DNA of 64,000 nt from Rhizobium sp. TH2. Its GTDB lineage: Bacteria; Pseudomonadota; Alphaproteobacteria; Rhizobiales; Rhizobiaceae. This document shows, piece by piece, positions 51,917 through 60,898 of the stretch. The translations under genes and the position numbers were made by a program. Where the stretch lies: the NCBI RefSeq assembly GCF_024707525.1, contig NZ_CP062231.1, positions 1,984,001 to 2,048,000 of the forward strand, read 5' to 3'. The notes beneath the pieces were generated by a model. The model saw only the letters and a program-made list of their open reading frames with translations, was not told the origin of the DNA and did no database searches. The stretch's first letter is position 1, and each line of letters begins with the position of its first letter.

Positions 51917-52840
51917 ATGCAATCAGCACGAAAATTCGCTCGCACCATGAAAGGCGCAGAATTGCCCACGCCCTTCGATCCGGTGGCCTGGAAGCTCGCG
52001 CATGGCCGGCAGATCACGCTCGGCCCCCGAGGCCTCATCATGGCCATCATCAACGTGACGCCGGACTCGTTTTCCGATGGCGGGCTCAATGCGTCGTCGT
52101 CGGATGCCATCGGGCACGCCTTACAGGCTGTCGACGACGGCGCCGATATCATCGATATCGGCGGCGAATCCACCCGGCCGGGTGCGGCTGAAGTCTCTAC
52201 TGCAGAGGAGCAGGATCGCGTTCTGCCGGTGATAGAGGCGGTGGCGGCCAGATCCGATGTGCTGATTTCGATCGATACCTACCGGGCGTCCACGGCCGAG
52301 CTCGCCGTCACTGCCGGCGCCCATATCGTCAACGATGTCCATGGCTTGCAGCGCGATCAGGCGCTAGCCGGCCTTGTCGCCCGCACATCCGCTGGCGTCT
52401 GCATCATGCATACGGGCCGGGGCCGCGAAAAGCTGCCTGATGTGATCGAAGACCAGTTCGAATTCCTCCGCCATTCGCTCGAGATTGCTGAGGCCGCCGG
52501 CATCGCCGATCAAGCGATCGTGCTAGACCCCGGTTTCGGCTTCAACAAAGAGACCCCGCGCGAAAATATCGAACTGGCGGCCCGGTTCGCCGAGCTTCAC
52601 GCGCTTGGTTTCCCGCTGCTGGCCGGCACGTCGCGAAAACGCTTCCTCGGCGCGCTGACAGGCCGCGAGGCGCCTGATCGTGATATCGCCACGGCCGCGA
52701 CCAGCGCGCTGTTGCGTTACGCTGGCGCGGCGATATTCCGCGTCCACAATGTCGCAATCAACAGGGATGCGTTGATCGTAGCGGATGCTATGCTGCGCGC
52801 CAGAAACGACCGGCAAATAAGTGGCCGGCAGGGAGACTGA
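51917..52840 (+). CDS. folP: Dihydropteroate synthase
   Basis: A 307-residue TIM-barrel enzyme. Signatures: IMAIINVTPDSFSDGG, DIIDIGGESTRPGA, DPGFGFNK and LAGTSRKRFLG, all intact. It condenses 6-hydroxymethyl-dihydropterin pyrophosphate with p-aminobenzoate. The start is uncertain between ATG 51917 and ATG 51947; neither has a strong ribosome binding site. It heads the folate operon folP-folB-folK, with folB starting one base after its stop. Confidence 0.95.
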   Translation: MQSARKFARTMKGAELPTPFDPVAWKLAHGRQITLGPRGLIMAIINVTPDSFSDGGLNASSSDAIGHALQAVDDGADIIDIGGESTRPGAAEVSTAEEQDRVLPVIEAVAARSDVLISIDTYRASTAELAVTAGAHIVNDVHGLQRDQALAGLVARTSAGVCIMHTGRGREKLPDVIEDQFEFLRHSLEIAEAAGIADQAIVLDPGFGFNKETPRENIELAARFAELHALGFPLLAGTSRKRFLGALTGREAPDRDIATAATSALLRYAGAAIFRVHNVAINRDALIVADAMLRARNDRQISGRQGD

Positions 52841-52841
52841 C

Positions 52842-53216
52842 ATGACTGGGACCTACACAATCCTGCTCGCCAACTGTGCCTTCTTCGCCCGCCACGGGCT
52901 CATGCGCGAGGAAGAGGTGCTCGGTCAGCGTTTCTTTGTCGATGCCGAACTCGAAGTGCAGCCCGCGGGACCGCTGGAAGACGATTCGATCGAGTCGACC
53001 GTGGATTACGGCGTGGCCTTCAAGGTGATCGAGGAGATCGTCATCGGGCGTCGCTATTTCCTGATCGAGGCACTGGCGATGGAAATTGCCCGCTCGCTCG
53101 AAAAGCGTTTCCCTGAAATTCGCCGCGCCAAGATCACGCTGCGCAAGCCGAACGCGCCGGTCGCCGGCGTGCTCGATTACGTTCAGGTCACTATCGAGCA
53201 TCATGCAGGACAATAA
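52842..53216 (+). CDS. folB: Dihydroneopterin aldolase
   Basis: A 124-residue enzyme from MTGTYTILLANCAFFARHGL. The family features are ARHGLMREEEVLGQRFFVD, the TVDYGVAF segment and YFLIEALAMEIA with the catalytic-site Glu. It converts dihydroneopterin to 6-hydroxymethyl-dihydropterin plus glycolaldehyde. GGGAGACTGAC precedes the ATG. Its end overlaps folK by 14 bases. Confidence 0.93.
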   Translation: MTGTYTILLANCAFFARHGLMREEEVLGQRFFVDAELEVQPAGPLEDDSIESTVDYGVAFKVIEEIVIGRRYFLIEALAMEIARSLEKRFPEIRRAKITLRKPNAPVAGVLDYVQVTIEHHAGQ

Positions 53217-53727
53217 TCGCATATCCACGGCACTTCTGGGCCTTGGCGGCAATATCGGCGATCCGGTCGCCGCCATGTCGTCGGCACTTCAAATGCTGGA
53301 ACAGCATCCGGACTGCCGGGTGACGCAGGTTTCGCGCCTCTACAAGACGCCGCCATGGGGCAAGACCGACCAGGAATGGTTTTTCAATGCTGCCGCCGAG
53401 GTTGAGACCACGCTTTCCCCGGTGCCCCTGCTGGGGCTGGCGCTCGGCATCGAGCAGGTCAATCGCCGGGTACGCGCCGAGCGCTGGGGGCCGCGGACGC
53501 TCGACATCGACATCCTCGATTTCGGTGGACTGGCGATCAAGTCCGACCAGCTGACCACCCCGCATCCTCGCATGACCGAACGCGCCTTCGTTCTGATGCC
53601 GCTCGCCGACTTCGCCCCTGATTTCACAGTCAATGGGAAGACAGTCCGGGAATGGCTTGCCGAGGTCGATGCGTCAGGCATTGAAGTCGCTGACGAAAGT
53701 CGCCATTGGTGGAAAGCCACAAAATGA
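53203..53727 (+). CDS. folK: 2-amino-4-hydroxy-6-hydroxymethyldihydropteridine diphosphokinase
   Basis: A 174-residue kinase starting at ATG 53203 inside the end of folB. ALLGLGGNIGDP, VSRLYKTPPWG, FFNAAAEVET and the active-site signature RWGPRTLDIDILDFG are all present, then PHPRMTERAFVLMPL. It transfers pyrophosphate from ATP to the pterin for FolP. The 14-base overlap suggests coupled translation within folP-folB-folK. Confidence 0.95.
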   Translation: MQDNNRISTALLGLGGNIGDPVAAMSSALQMLEQHPDCRVTQVSRLYKTPPWGKTDQEWFFNAAAEVETTLSPVPLLGLALGIEQVNRRVRAERWGPRTLDIDILDFGGLAIKSDQLTTPHPRMTERAFVLMPLADFAPDFTVNGKTVREWLAEVDASGIEVADESRHWWKATK

Positions 53728-53730
53728 AAA

Positions 53731-53749
53731 AGCCGGGCATTGCCCGGCT
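53731..53749 (-). terminator. Bidirectional terminator between folK and the exported protein gene
   Basis: An eight-bp AGCCGGGC/GCCCGGCT stem with a three-base loop (53731-53738 with 53742-53749), and TTTTTCATTTTG on the minus strand. It ends the minus-strand gene and probably folK too. Confidence 0.85.
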
Positions 53750-53772
53750 CCCGTCATTCAATTGACCGATAT

Positions 53773-54318
53773 TCAGTCGACCGAGCCGACCGCGATCTCG
53801 TCGGTTTCCCGGTTCAGGTTCATGCCGATGACCGGAACCATCGTGTTGTCGACCTTGACCGAAATCGTGACAGTCATCGTGTTCTTGCCCTGGAGACGGG
53901 CGATCATCGCGCCGTTCAGCTTGGCGCGCGTAATGCCGACGACGATCTTCTGGCCGGTCACGTTGCCAGAGACGATATCGAGGCCCTTGCCTTCCGCGCC
54001 GTCGAGGAACTTGCCCTTGTAGGTGCGGCCGGCACTCCGGATCGTCGCCTTCATCGGCTGCTTGAAGATGCCGACGCGGCAGGAGCCGTCGAGCGTCATC
54101 CCGCTGCCGTTATTGTCGGACGAGCCTGCGAGCGTGCAGGTGAACTTCGTGCCCTTGTACTTGCCGGCGACGATTTCGCCCGGTCCGGTCCACTGGCCCT
54201 GGACGCCTTCGAAGAAGGCCTTGTCGCGATTGGCTGCCTCGGCAGGTCCGATAGCGGCCAGGGTTGTGATGGCAACTGCCGCGAAGCCTGTGGCAATCAT
54301 CTTGAGGCGCGATAACAT
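53773..54318 (-). CDS. Exported hypothetical protein
   Basis: A 181-residue protein with a Sec signal peptide (MLSRLKMIATGFAAVAITTL, cleavage after PAEAA). The mature protein is predicted all-beta: VQGQWTGPGEIVAGKYKGTK, FTCTLAGSSDNNGSG, DGSCRVGIFKQPMKATIRS and ISVKVDNTMVPVIGMNL, with two cysteines that could pair. It resembles a lipocalin- or calycin-like periplasmic protein of Rhizobiales, but I cannot assign a named family. It is monocistronic. Confidence 0.65.
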   Translation of the reverse strand: MLSRLKMIATGFAAVAITTLAAIGPAEAANRDKAFFEGVQGQWTGPGEIVAGKYKGTKFTCTLAGSSDNNGSGMTLDGSCRVGIFKQPMKATIRSAGRTYKGKFLDGAEGKGLDIVSGNVTGQKIVVGITRAKLNGAMIARLQGKNTMTVTISVKVDNTMVPVIGMNLNRETDEIAVGSVD

Positions 54319-54520
54319 AGAACTTCCCCTGGGCCAGCGATCAACTCGATGGCAAGTCTTCGCCGAGAATGGTTAATGCGTGGTTTCTATTAGACATGAA
54401 GTACACTGCTTGCAATCCTAAGAACCGATAGCCGGTCCGGGATTGAATCCGCTATTGCAAAATAGCTACACTTTTTCGGGTGCAATTTCCAGAGTTGAAT
54501 CAACGACAAGCTGAGACGCG

Positions 54521-55558
54521 CTATTTGCCGCCGGATGTATTCGTCAGGTCGCCGATGAAATCCGACACGCCCGGACGCCTGAGAGCCTTGAAGGGCAGGG
54601 GCCGCAGCAGGTCCATCGCGGCGATGCCGATGCGCGCCGTCATCAGCCCGTTGATCACGCCTTCGCCTAATCGCGCCGACACTTTCGACGCAAGGCCATG
54701 TCCGAGAAGCTGCTGCACGATGCCGTCGCCGACGGCGATCGAACCGGTCACGGCAAGATGGGCGATGACATCACGGAACAGCCTGAACATGCCGAGCCGC
54801 CCCGGACGCGTGCCATAGGTTTCCGCCACCGCACGGATCAGCCGCGCCGATTCGAAAATCACATAGCCGAGGTCGACCAGTGCGCGCGGGCTGACGGCGG
54901 TCACCACCGAGACCCGCTTGGCGGCGTTGAGCACCAGTTGCCGCGCCTTGCGGTCGGCCGGTGCCAGCAGTTCCAGCTCGGCGAGGCTCATCAGGCCCTG
55001 TGAATCGATGATCTCGTCTGCAGTGCGGGCAAGCGCGGCACGCCCGGCCGCTGTTTCCGGGATACTTTCCGACAATCTGACAAGCTTGGCGACCACCGCT
55101 CGGGCATGCGCTGGCTTGCGGTCGAGACCCGCTTTTTCCGCCTCGTCCTTCAGCACCTGTACCGAAGCCAGCCGGCGGATGGCGATGAGTTCGCGCGCAG
55201 CCATGCCGAGCACTGCCAGAACACCGGCCGCCGTCACGCCGATCGCCGTATAGCCCAACCAATCCGCCCGCGTGAACAGGTCGCGGATCAGTTGATCGAG
55301 CCAAAGCCCGAATGCGACAGACAGGATGAGACCGAGCGCTCCAGCGAATATGCTGAAGAAGGGAAAGCTGCGCCTCGACCGGGCGACTGGTGCCAGCGCG
55401 GGATCATCTTCGGGGCTCTTGAGGAAGGGATCGTCCTCCTCCGGCGTGAGCATGATGCCGCTCTCGAAAGCCTCCGGCCTCCGGCGCGGGGTCGCCGACG
55501 ATGGCCCCATGGGCTCGTCGAAGGAAAAACTCTGCGGCTTGCGCGGTTCCTTGCTCAT
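54521..55558 (-). CDS. TIGR01620 (YcjF-like, DUF697) membrane protein
   Basis: A 345-residue protein. A charged N-terminus is followed by two transmembrane helices (FFSIFAGALGLILSVAFGLW and TAIGVTAAGVLAVLGMAARE). The DUF697 domain follows: SVVTAVSPRALVDLGYVIFE and GRLGMFRLFRDVIAHLAVTG. This is the TIGR01620 group, the alphaproteobacterial form of YcjF. Its ATG overlaps the TGA of the ycjX-like gene (ATGA), so both are made together. YcjF/YcjX pairs are linked to envelope or phage-shock-like stress responses, but the mechanism is unknown. Confidence 0.88.
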   Translation of the reverse strand: MSKEPRKPQSFSFDEPMGPSSATPRRRPEAFESGIMLTPEEDDPFLKSPEDDPALAPVARSRRSFPFFSIFAGALGLILSVAFGLWLDQLIRDLFTRADWLGYTAIGVTAAGVLAVLGMAARELIAIRRLASVQVLKDEAEKAGLDRKPAHARAVVAKLVRLSESIPETAAGRAALARTADEIIDSQGLMSLAELELLAPADRKARQLVLNAAKRVSVVTAVSPRALVDLGYVIFESARLIRAVAETYGTRPGRLGMFRLFRDVIAHLAVTGSIAVGDGIVQQLLGHGLASKVSARLGEGVINGLMTARIGIAAMDLLRPLPFKALRRPGVSDFIGDLTNTSGGK

Positions 55559-57030
55559 GCCAGCCGGTCTCCGATCAGGAACTGCAACGCACGGTCGAGC
55601 CTGATATGCGGCAGCGACAGCTTGATGCCGCCGCCGGTCTCCTCGATCGCGGGTGGCCGGAAGCGGACGATGTTGATATGCGGCAGTTCGGGCGCACCGC
55701 TTTCAGGGTTCTCAGCGCGGAAATAGATATCCGTCTTTTCAGGCAGGTCGCCGGGAAAGATCGCCGTCTTGCGCTTGCCGTCGAAGACTTCACCGTTGAT
55801 CTCCTCGCCAAGAATGGGTGTGCCGACGATGACGGGAAGCGTCTCGCCGTCGCGATTGACGACAGCCTCGCGGGTTGCCCGGATCGAGGCCAGCGCGATG
55901 ACATCGATCGACGCCCCCGAACGGCCGATCTTGTCCGTCGCACGCTCGACGATCCGCCGCGTCAGCGCCTCCAGCCTATCGTGGCTTTCGTGGTGCAGAT
56001 GATCGGCCTTGGTTGCCGCGACCAGCACCTTGTCGATGCGGCGGGTGAAGAAGGTGGAGAGCCAGGAATTCGTGCCCGGCCGGAACGAGCCCAGCACATC
56101 GGCCAGGGCATTTTCGAGATCCGCCAGCGCCTCCGGCCCACGGTTAAGCGCCTGCAAAGTGTCGGTGAGCACGATCTGCCGGTCCAGCCGTGCGAAATGC
56201 TCCTTGAAGAAGGGTTTCACGACATGGGTCTTGTAAGCCTCGAAGCGCCGCTCCATCATCGCCGCCAGGCTGCCCCGCGCCTGCTTGCCCTCACGGAAAT
56301 TGACCAGTGGCGCGAAGGTCAACGCCGGCGATCCCTCGAGATCGCCGGGCATCAGGAAGCGGCCCGGCGCGAGCGCCGAGAAGGAATGCTTGTCCTCCTT
56401 GCAGGCCTTGAGATAGGCGGTGAATTCGACGGCCAGGTCGCGCGCCAGCATTTCATCGGCCTGGGCATCCGCTGCGATGCCATCCGCGAGCTTCAACCAT
56501 TTTTCGCCCAGCGGCGCGCGTCGCCCTCCACGGGCCAGTGTCACGGCGTGTTCGGAAAATGTCCTGAAATCCTGGTCCAGCAACGGCAGGTCCATCAACC
56601 ATTCGCCGGGATAATCGACAATGTCGATCGACAGCTTGCCCGCCGAAAGCAGCCGGGTCCAGGCCGATGCGCTCTCATATTCGATCGTCAGCCTGAGTTC
56701 GGATATCGCGCGCGTCGAATCCGGCCATAGCCGCTTTTCCACCAGCGCACGGATGTGATCTTCATATTGGAAGCGCGGCACGGCGTCATCGGGCTGTTCC
56801 TCTAGCCGAACGGACTTGATGCGACCGGAGCGTTGCGCTTCGAGAAGCGGCAGGCGCCCACCATTCAAAAGGTTGTGGATCAGGGCGGAGATGAACACCG
56901 TCTTGCCGGCGCGGGAGAGCCCGGTCACGCCCAGCCGCAAGGTGGGATTGATTAAACCCGTTGCCCGGTCGGCGAGATTTTCAAGCGCGATCAGCGCTTC
57001 GTCGGCGATATTGATGGGCGAGGGCGGCAA
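55555..57030 (-). CDS. ycjX: YcjX-like P-loop protein (DUF463)
   Basis: A 491-residue nucleotide-binding protein. Walker A is GLSRAGKT at about residues 37-44, and TVFISALIHNLLNGGRLPLL is the DUF463 signature that follows. IDIVDYPGEWLMDLPLL is the Walker-B/switch region and VAATKADHL resembles an NKxD guanine motif. The start is a TTG (57030) with a weak ribosome binding site; no better in-frame start is visible. The TIGR01620 gene follows with a four-base overlap. Confidence 0.88.
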   Translation of the reverse strand: MPPSPINIADEALIALENLADRATGLINPTLRLGVTGLSRAGKTVFISALIHNLLNGGRLPLLEAQRSGRIKSVRLEEQPDDAVPRFQYEDHIRALVEKRLWPDSTRAISELRLTIEYESASAWTRLLSAGKLSIDIVDYPGEWLMDLPLLDQDFRTFSEHAVTLARGGRRAPLGEKWLKLADGIAADAQADEMLARDLAVEFTAYLKACKEDKHSFSALAPGRFLMPGDLEGSPALTFAPLVNFREGKQARGSLAAMMERRFEAYKTHVVKPFFKEHFARLDRQIVLTDTLQALNRGPEALADLENALADVLGSFRPGTNSWLSTFFTRRIDKVLVAATKADHLHHESHDRLEALTRRIVERATDKIGRSGASIDVIALASIRATREAVVNRDGETLPVIVGTPILGEEINGEVFDGKRKTAIFPGDLPEKTDIYFRAENPESGAPELPHINIVRFRPPAIEETGGGIKLSLPHIRLDRALQFLIGDRLA

Positions 57031-57082
57031 TCGCGATGTCCGTCGAGAGAAATCTGAGCCCGCAATATAGGCACGAAATCGT

Positions 57083-57601
57083 TCAGGTCAAAGACGGAAC
57101 GATGAGGCGCAGGGCCTCGCCCGCATGCAGCATCTTGTGCGGCAATGGCTTGGGAAAGGAGAGCGCCAGCAGCCCCGCCGTGGGATAGCCCATGGCGATC
57201 GGGGCGATGATGGCGCTCGGCCGCGCAAGATGATGGGCGAGCGCCTCGATCATCGGATTGTGCCCGATGATCATCAGCGATCCGACGTCACGATGCGCCA
57301 CGATGTGGCCGAGATAGGCGTCCGAACCACCGGAGTAAAGCTGTTCGTCCTCCTGCGATCTCAGGTCGCGAAACACGTCGAGAAAGGCGGCCGTCGTCTC
57401 GCGGCACCTCAGCGCAGGCGAAGATATCAGCACATCTGGTCTTATTCCGGCCATCAGCGCCTGCGCCGCCACATCGCGCGCCTCGAACCGTCCGCGTTCG
57501 TCGAGCGGTCGTTCGAAATCGCTTGTATTGGGCGTGGCCCAGCCGGCGTGCGCGTGCCTCATGAGATAGAGGCGGAATGTTTCGGCGCTATCAGGCGGCA
57601 T
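57083..57601 (-). CDS. Histidine phosphatase family protein, SixA-like
   Basis: A 172-residue phosphohistidine-type enzyme. The catalytic RHG-like motif is LYLMRHAHAG (His16 as nucleophile). ISSPALRCRETTAAF and the second His in MIIGHNPMIEALAHHL complete the active site. SixA proteins dephosphorylate phosphohistidine on Hpt or PTS proteins. An Hpt gene lies 7 kb away, but no functional link is shown. It lies 52 bases upstream of the ycjX start on the same strand. Confidence 0.88.
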   Translation of the reverse strand: MPPDSAETFRLYLMRHAHAGWATPNTSDFERPLDERGRFEARDVAAQALMAGIRPDVLISSPALRCRETTAAFLDVFRDLRSQEDEQLYSGGSDAYLGHIVAHRDVGSLMIIGHNPMIEALAHHLARPSAIIAPIAMGYPTAGLLALSFPKPLPHKMLHAGEALRLIVPSLT

Positions 57602-57875
57602 GGATCAAATCCGGTGCGGGAAGGACAAATGTGTCCCGTTTTGCGTAAACGGGGCGTCCTGAAACGTCAATCGCGCTGGTGCCTCGGGCTGGCCCCACGG
57701 GGCGGTTCTGACCTGTGAGAAGTAGGGGTCGATTCTGAATACTGATAAAAAAATAATCACTTAGCGCAAGTTTGTAACAGTTTTAAAAATAACCTTACCT
57801 GCGCTTTCGGCTTGAATTAACACATTTGTAGGGCTATAGGGCAGCGCGTGCGGGATGTTCTTCAGGAGAATCGCG

Positions 57876-58295
57876 TTGAGTGAGAATATCGATCTTGCCG
57901 ACTATGTCCCCTCGGAAAACGAGGAGTTCATGAACACCAGACAGCGGGCCTATTTCAGGTCCAAGCTGGTCGCATGGAAGAATGAGATCTTGCGCGAGGC
58001 ACGCGAGACTCTCGATCACCTTGCGGAAGAAAGCGCCAACCACCCCGATCTGGCCGACCGGGCGTCTTCCGAAACCGACAGGGCCATCGAGCTTCGGGCT
58101 CGCGACCGCCAACGCAAACTGATCTCCAAGATCGACGCGGCGATGCAGCGGATCGACGACGGCACCTACGGTTACTGTGAGGAAACCGGCGAGCCGATCA
58201 GCCTCAAGCGGCTGGATGCGCGGCCGATAGCGACATTGTCGATCGAGGCGCAGGAGCGTCACGAGCGCCGTGAAAAGGTCTATCGCGACGAGTGA
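57876..58295 (+). CDS. dksA: RNA polymerase-binding transcription factor DksA (zinc-poor type)
   Basis: A 139-residue protein from the TTG at 57876, with AGGAG eight bases upstream; an ATG at 57855 would add seven residues. The coiled-coil domain (YFRSKLVAWKNEILREARET, then ASSETDRAIELRARDRQRKL) carries the acidic tip motif DLADRASSETD. The zinc-finger region GYCEETGEPISLKRLDARPI keeps only one of four cysteines, the others being Thr, Ser and Ala as in Zn-independent DksA2-type proteins. It modulates rRNA and stress promoters with ppGpp. A terminator follows. Confidence 0.93.
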   Translation: MSENIDLADYVPSENEEFMNTRQRAYFRSKLVAWKNEILREARETLDHLAEESANHPDLADRASSETDRAIELRARDRQRKLISKIDAAMQRIDDGTYGYCEETGEPISLKRLDARPIATLSIEAQERHERREKVYRDE

Positions 58296-58315
58296 CTTGG
58301 TGATGTAACGGGCCG

Positions 58316-58336
58316 CCCTCGAAAGAGGGTGTTTTT
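58316..58336 (+). terminator. Terminator after dksA
   Basis: A five-bp CCCTC/GAGGG stem with a GAAA tetraloop (58316-58329), followed by TGTTTTTG, 20 bases after the stop. Confidence 0.8.
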
Positions 58337-58570
58337 GTTTGCTTCTATTGGTACCGGGCGTGCAGAACTTCGGGCATCGCACTGGAATCTCCAAAATAGA
58401 TCGATATTGTATAAAAGCGCGGTTTCTCTGGGTTGCCGTGTCGATCCAACGCGCCTGAGGGTGGCTAATCTGTCAATGCCGTTCCAAGACTGGACGGATA
58501 AATTTGCCGCGCCGGGCTGTCCTCTTGGGATGAAACCGCTATCATCCCGGCAACCATGAGGGAGGATACC

Positions 58571-59854
58571 ATGAGCAAGGACAATCCAGGCTTCGCAACG
58601 CTCGCCATCCATGCCGGCGCGCAGCCCGATCCCACCACCAAGGCGCGAATCACGCCGATCTACCAGACCACCGCCTATGTCTTCGACAATTCCGACCATG
58701 CCGCCGCTCTCTTCGGCCTGCAGCAGTTCGGCAATATTTATACCCGCATCATGAACCCGACGAGCGCCGTGCTGGAAGAGCGCGTCGCCGCACTAGAAGG
58801 CGGCACGGCGGCCCTCGCGACTGCATCCGGTCATGGCGCCCAGCTTCTTGTCTTCCACAATATCATGCGCCCGGGCGACAATTTCATCGCCGCGCGCCGC
58901 CTCTATGGCGGTTCGATCAATCAGTTCGGCACTGCTTTCAAGAATTTCGACTGGAACGTCCGCTGGTTCGACACTTCAGATCCCTCGACCATGGAGGCGC
59001 TGATCGATGACAAGACCAAGGCGGTCTTCATCGAGAGCCTCGCCAATCCTGGCGGCACATTCGTCGATATCGTCGCCATCGCCGAGGTCGCTCATCGGCG
59101 TGGCCTGCCGCTGATCGTCGATAACACCATGGCCACGCCCTATCTCATCCGGCCCCTGGAGCATGGCGCTGACATCATCGTCCATTCGCTGACCAAATTC
59201 ATCGGCGGCCATGGCAATTCCATGGGCGGCGCCATCGTTGATGGCGGCACCTTCGATTGGTCCAAGTCGGGCAAGTATCCGATGCTCTCCGAACCGCGCG
59301 CGGAATATGGTGGCGTCGTGCTGCACCAGGCTTTCGGCAATTTCGCCTTCGCGATCGCAGCCCGCGTACTGGGCCTTCGCGATTTCGGGCCTTCGCTCGC
59401 ACCGATGAACGCTTTCCTCATTCTCACCGGCGTCGAGACGCTGCCGCTCAGGATGCAACGCCACTGCGACAATGCGCTGGGCGTCGCCAAATGGCTCAAG
59501 ACACATCCGAAGGTCGCCTGGGTCAACTATTCCGGCCTCGAGGACGACCCCAATCACGCACTGCAGGTGAAATACTCTCCAAAGGGCGCCGGATCGGTCT
59601 TCACCTTCGGCCTCAAGGACGGCTACGAGGCGGGCAAGAATTTCGTCGAGAACCTGAAGCTCTTCTCGCATCTCGCCAATATCGGCGACACCCGCTCGCT
59701 TGTCATCCACCCGGCCTCGACCACCCATCGCCAGCTCTCTCCAGAACAGCAGATCGCTGCCGGCGCGGGTCCGGATGTGGTGCGGCTGTCGGTGGGCATC
59801 GAAGACCTCTCGGATATCATCGCCGATCTCGAACAGGCTCTGGAGCACGCATGA
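58571..59854 (+). CDS. metY: O-acetylhomoserine aminocarboxypropyltransferase (O-acetylhomoserine sulfhydrylase)
   Basis: A 427-residue PLP enzyme from the ATG at 58571 (GAGGGAGGATACC upstream). ARITPIYQTTAYVFD, NIYTRIMNPTSAVLEERVAA and the PLP-lysine motif HSLTKFIGGHGNSMGG (Lys about residue 209) are typical of the Cys/Met metabolism family. DNTMATPYLIRPLEHGAD supports MetY rather than MetB. It makes homocysteine from O-acetylhomoserine and sulfide. The 275-base leader contains hairpins, but I could not match it to a SAM riboswitch. Confidence 0.92.
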   Translation: MSKDNPGFATLAIHAGAQPDPTTKARITPIYQTTAYVFDNSDHAAALFGLQQFGNIYTRIMNPTSAVLEERVAALEGGTAALATASGHGAQLLVFHNIMRPGDNFIAARRLYGGSINQFGTAFKNFDWNVRWFDTSDPSTMEALIDDKTKAVFIESLANPGGTFVDIVAIAEVAHRRGLPLIVDNTMATPYLIRPLEHGADIIVHSLTKFIGGHGNSMGGAIVDGGTFDWSKSGKYPMLSEPRAEYGGVVLHQAFGNFAFAIAARVLGLRDFGPSLAPMNAFLILTGVETLPLRMQRHCDNALGVAKWLKTHPKVAWVNYSGLEDDPNHALQVKYSPKGAGSVFTFGLKDGYEAGKNFVENLKLFSHLANIGDTRSLVIHPASTTHRQLSPEQQIAAGAGPDVVRLSVGIEDLSDIIADLEQALEHA

Positions 59855-60198
59855 CGGACAAGGCAGTCGGCTTCGACGCGACCAAGATCACTCCGGAAAT
59901 TGGCGCACCGGCGCCAGACCGGCTGATCTCGGGCAATCCTCAATTCACCACCTGGAACATCGAGGAGGCCGAAGGCGGCATCTATTCCGGCATCTGGCAG
60001 GCGACGCCGGGTAAGTGGCGCATCGTCTATGACGAATGGGAATATTTCCACGTCCTCGAAGGCCATTCCGTGGTGACCGAGGATGGCGGCGAGGAAATTC
60101 ACCTAAGGGCAGGCGACCGGCTGATACTTCGCCCGGGCTTCAAGGGGACGTGGGAAGTAATTGAAACCACACGGAAAGATTATGTGATCAGGGTATGA
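59851..60198 (+). CDS. Cupin-domain protein
   Basis: A 115-residue single cupin barrel. The cupin motifs are seen as WRIVYDEWEYFHVLEGHSVV (motif 1, partly degenerate in its metal ligands) and LRAGDRLILRPGFKGTWEVI (motif 2). It resembles the small cupin_3/DUF861 proteins. Its ATG overlaps the metY stop codon (ATGA), so it is coupled to metY. The ligand or reaction is unknown; sulfur or amino-acid metabolism is a guess from context. Confidence 0.8.
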   Translation: MTDKAVGFDATKITPEIGAPAPDRLISGNPQFTTWNIEEAEGGIYSGIWQATPGKWRIVYDEWEYFHVLEGHSVVTEDGGEEIHLRAGDRLILRPGFKGTWEVIETTRKDYVIRV

Positions 60199-60201
60199 GG
60201 C

Positions 60202-60588
60202 CTACCAGGACACGCTCACCCCAAGCTCTCGCATTTTCTCATCCGTTGAAAGTAGAACCAGTTCTTCGATGATACCTTGAGCCGCGAGTATTCGGTCAAA
60301 CGGATCACGGTGATCACCGGGCAGGAAAGCACTTCGGATCATATGGTCGATCGTGATCGGCAGATGGAGGAAGCCCTCTTCCGCAACAATCTGGGCAAGG
60401 TTTGGTATGATGGTCTCTGCTGTGGGTAGTTTGCCCTTGGCGAATTTGGTGGCAATCTCCCAGGCGGACGCAGCGCTGACAAAGATTGTATTGTCGACTT
60501 CCGCAATCGTTCGCCGCGCGGTAGCGGACAGGCTTGGATCATCAGCCAACCACCAGAGCAATGCATGCGTATCCAGAAGCACCCTCAT
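60202..60588 (-). CDS. vapC: PIN-domain toxin (VapC type)
   Basis: A 128-residue ribonuclease. The PIN acidic residues are visible in RVLLDTHALLWWLADD (Asp6), SAWEIATKFAKG (Glu) and GDHRDPFDRILAAQ (two Asp), followed by LLSTDEKM. VapC toxins cleave tRNA or rRNA when freed from their antitoxin. It overlaps the antitoxin stop by four bases (ATGA) and ends four bases from the convergent cupin gene. Confidence 0.88.
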   Translation of the reverse strand: MRVLLDTHALLWWLADDPSLSATARRTIAEVDNTIFVSAASAWEIATKFAKGKLPTAETIIPNLAQIVAEEGFLHLPITIDHMIRSAFLPGDHRDPFDRILAAQGIIEELVLLSTDEKMRELGVSVSW

Positions 60589-60833
60589 GCACCATTGAGT
60601 TCCTCGAGATCCTTCTCGGAAAGCGGCTCGAAAAACTCAGGTCCCACCGATAGAACGCCCTTGAAACGGCCAGGACGACGATCGGGCACTGCTTTGCGCT
60701 TGGCAGCTTGACCTTCAGCTACTGCTGAGCCTTTTGCGCTCTTGATCTCGACGAAGCGCCCGGATTTTGCGTCGCGTGCAATCCATGTCTGCGAGCCAGT
60801 CGATTTCGATTCTTGGCGCCCAGATCTAGCCAT
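60585..60833 (-). CDS. Antitoxin partner of the PIN toxin
   Basis: An 82-residue basic protein starting MARSGRQESKSTGSQTWIAR. The N-terminal half (DAKSGRFVEIKSAKG) resembles the DNA-binding part of Phd/AbrB-like antitoxins, and the C-terminal tail PGRFKGVLSVGPEFFEPLSE is the segment that usually occupies a PIN active site. GGAGAAACGAGC precedes the ATG. Its position directly upstream and overlap with vapC define it as the antitoxin. Confidence 0.8.
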   Translation of the reverse strand: MARSGRQESKSTGSQTWIARDAKSGRFVEIKSAKGSAVAEGQAAKRKAVPDRRPGRFKGVLSVGPEFFEPLSEKDLEELNGA

Positions 60834-60898
60834 GCTCGTTTCTCCATGAGCGAACGAACTAAGCGTCGCACAACCGGGTCGTGCTGGCAAGACGCCTC

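Noticed and set aside
58296..58570. Possible SAM riboswitch in the metY leader
   Set aside because: Some hairpins are visible, but the conserved SAM-I, SAM-II or SAM-V core bases could not be matched.
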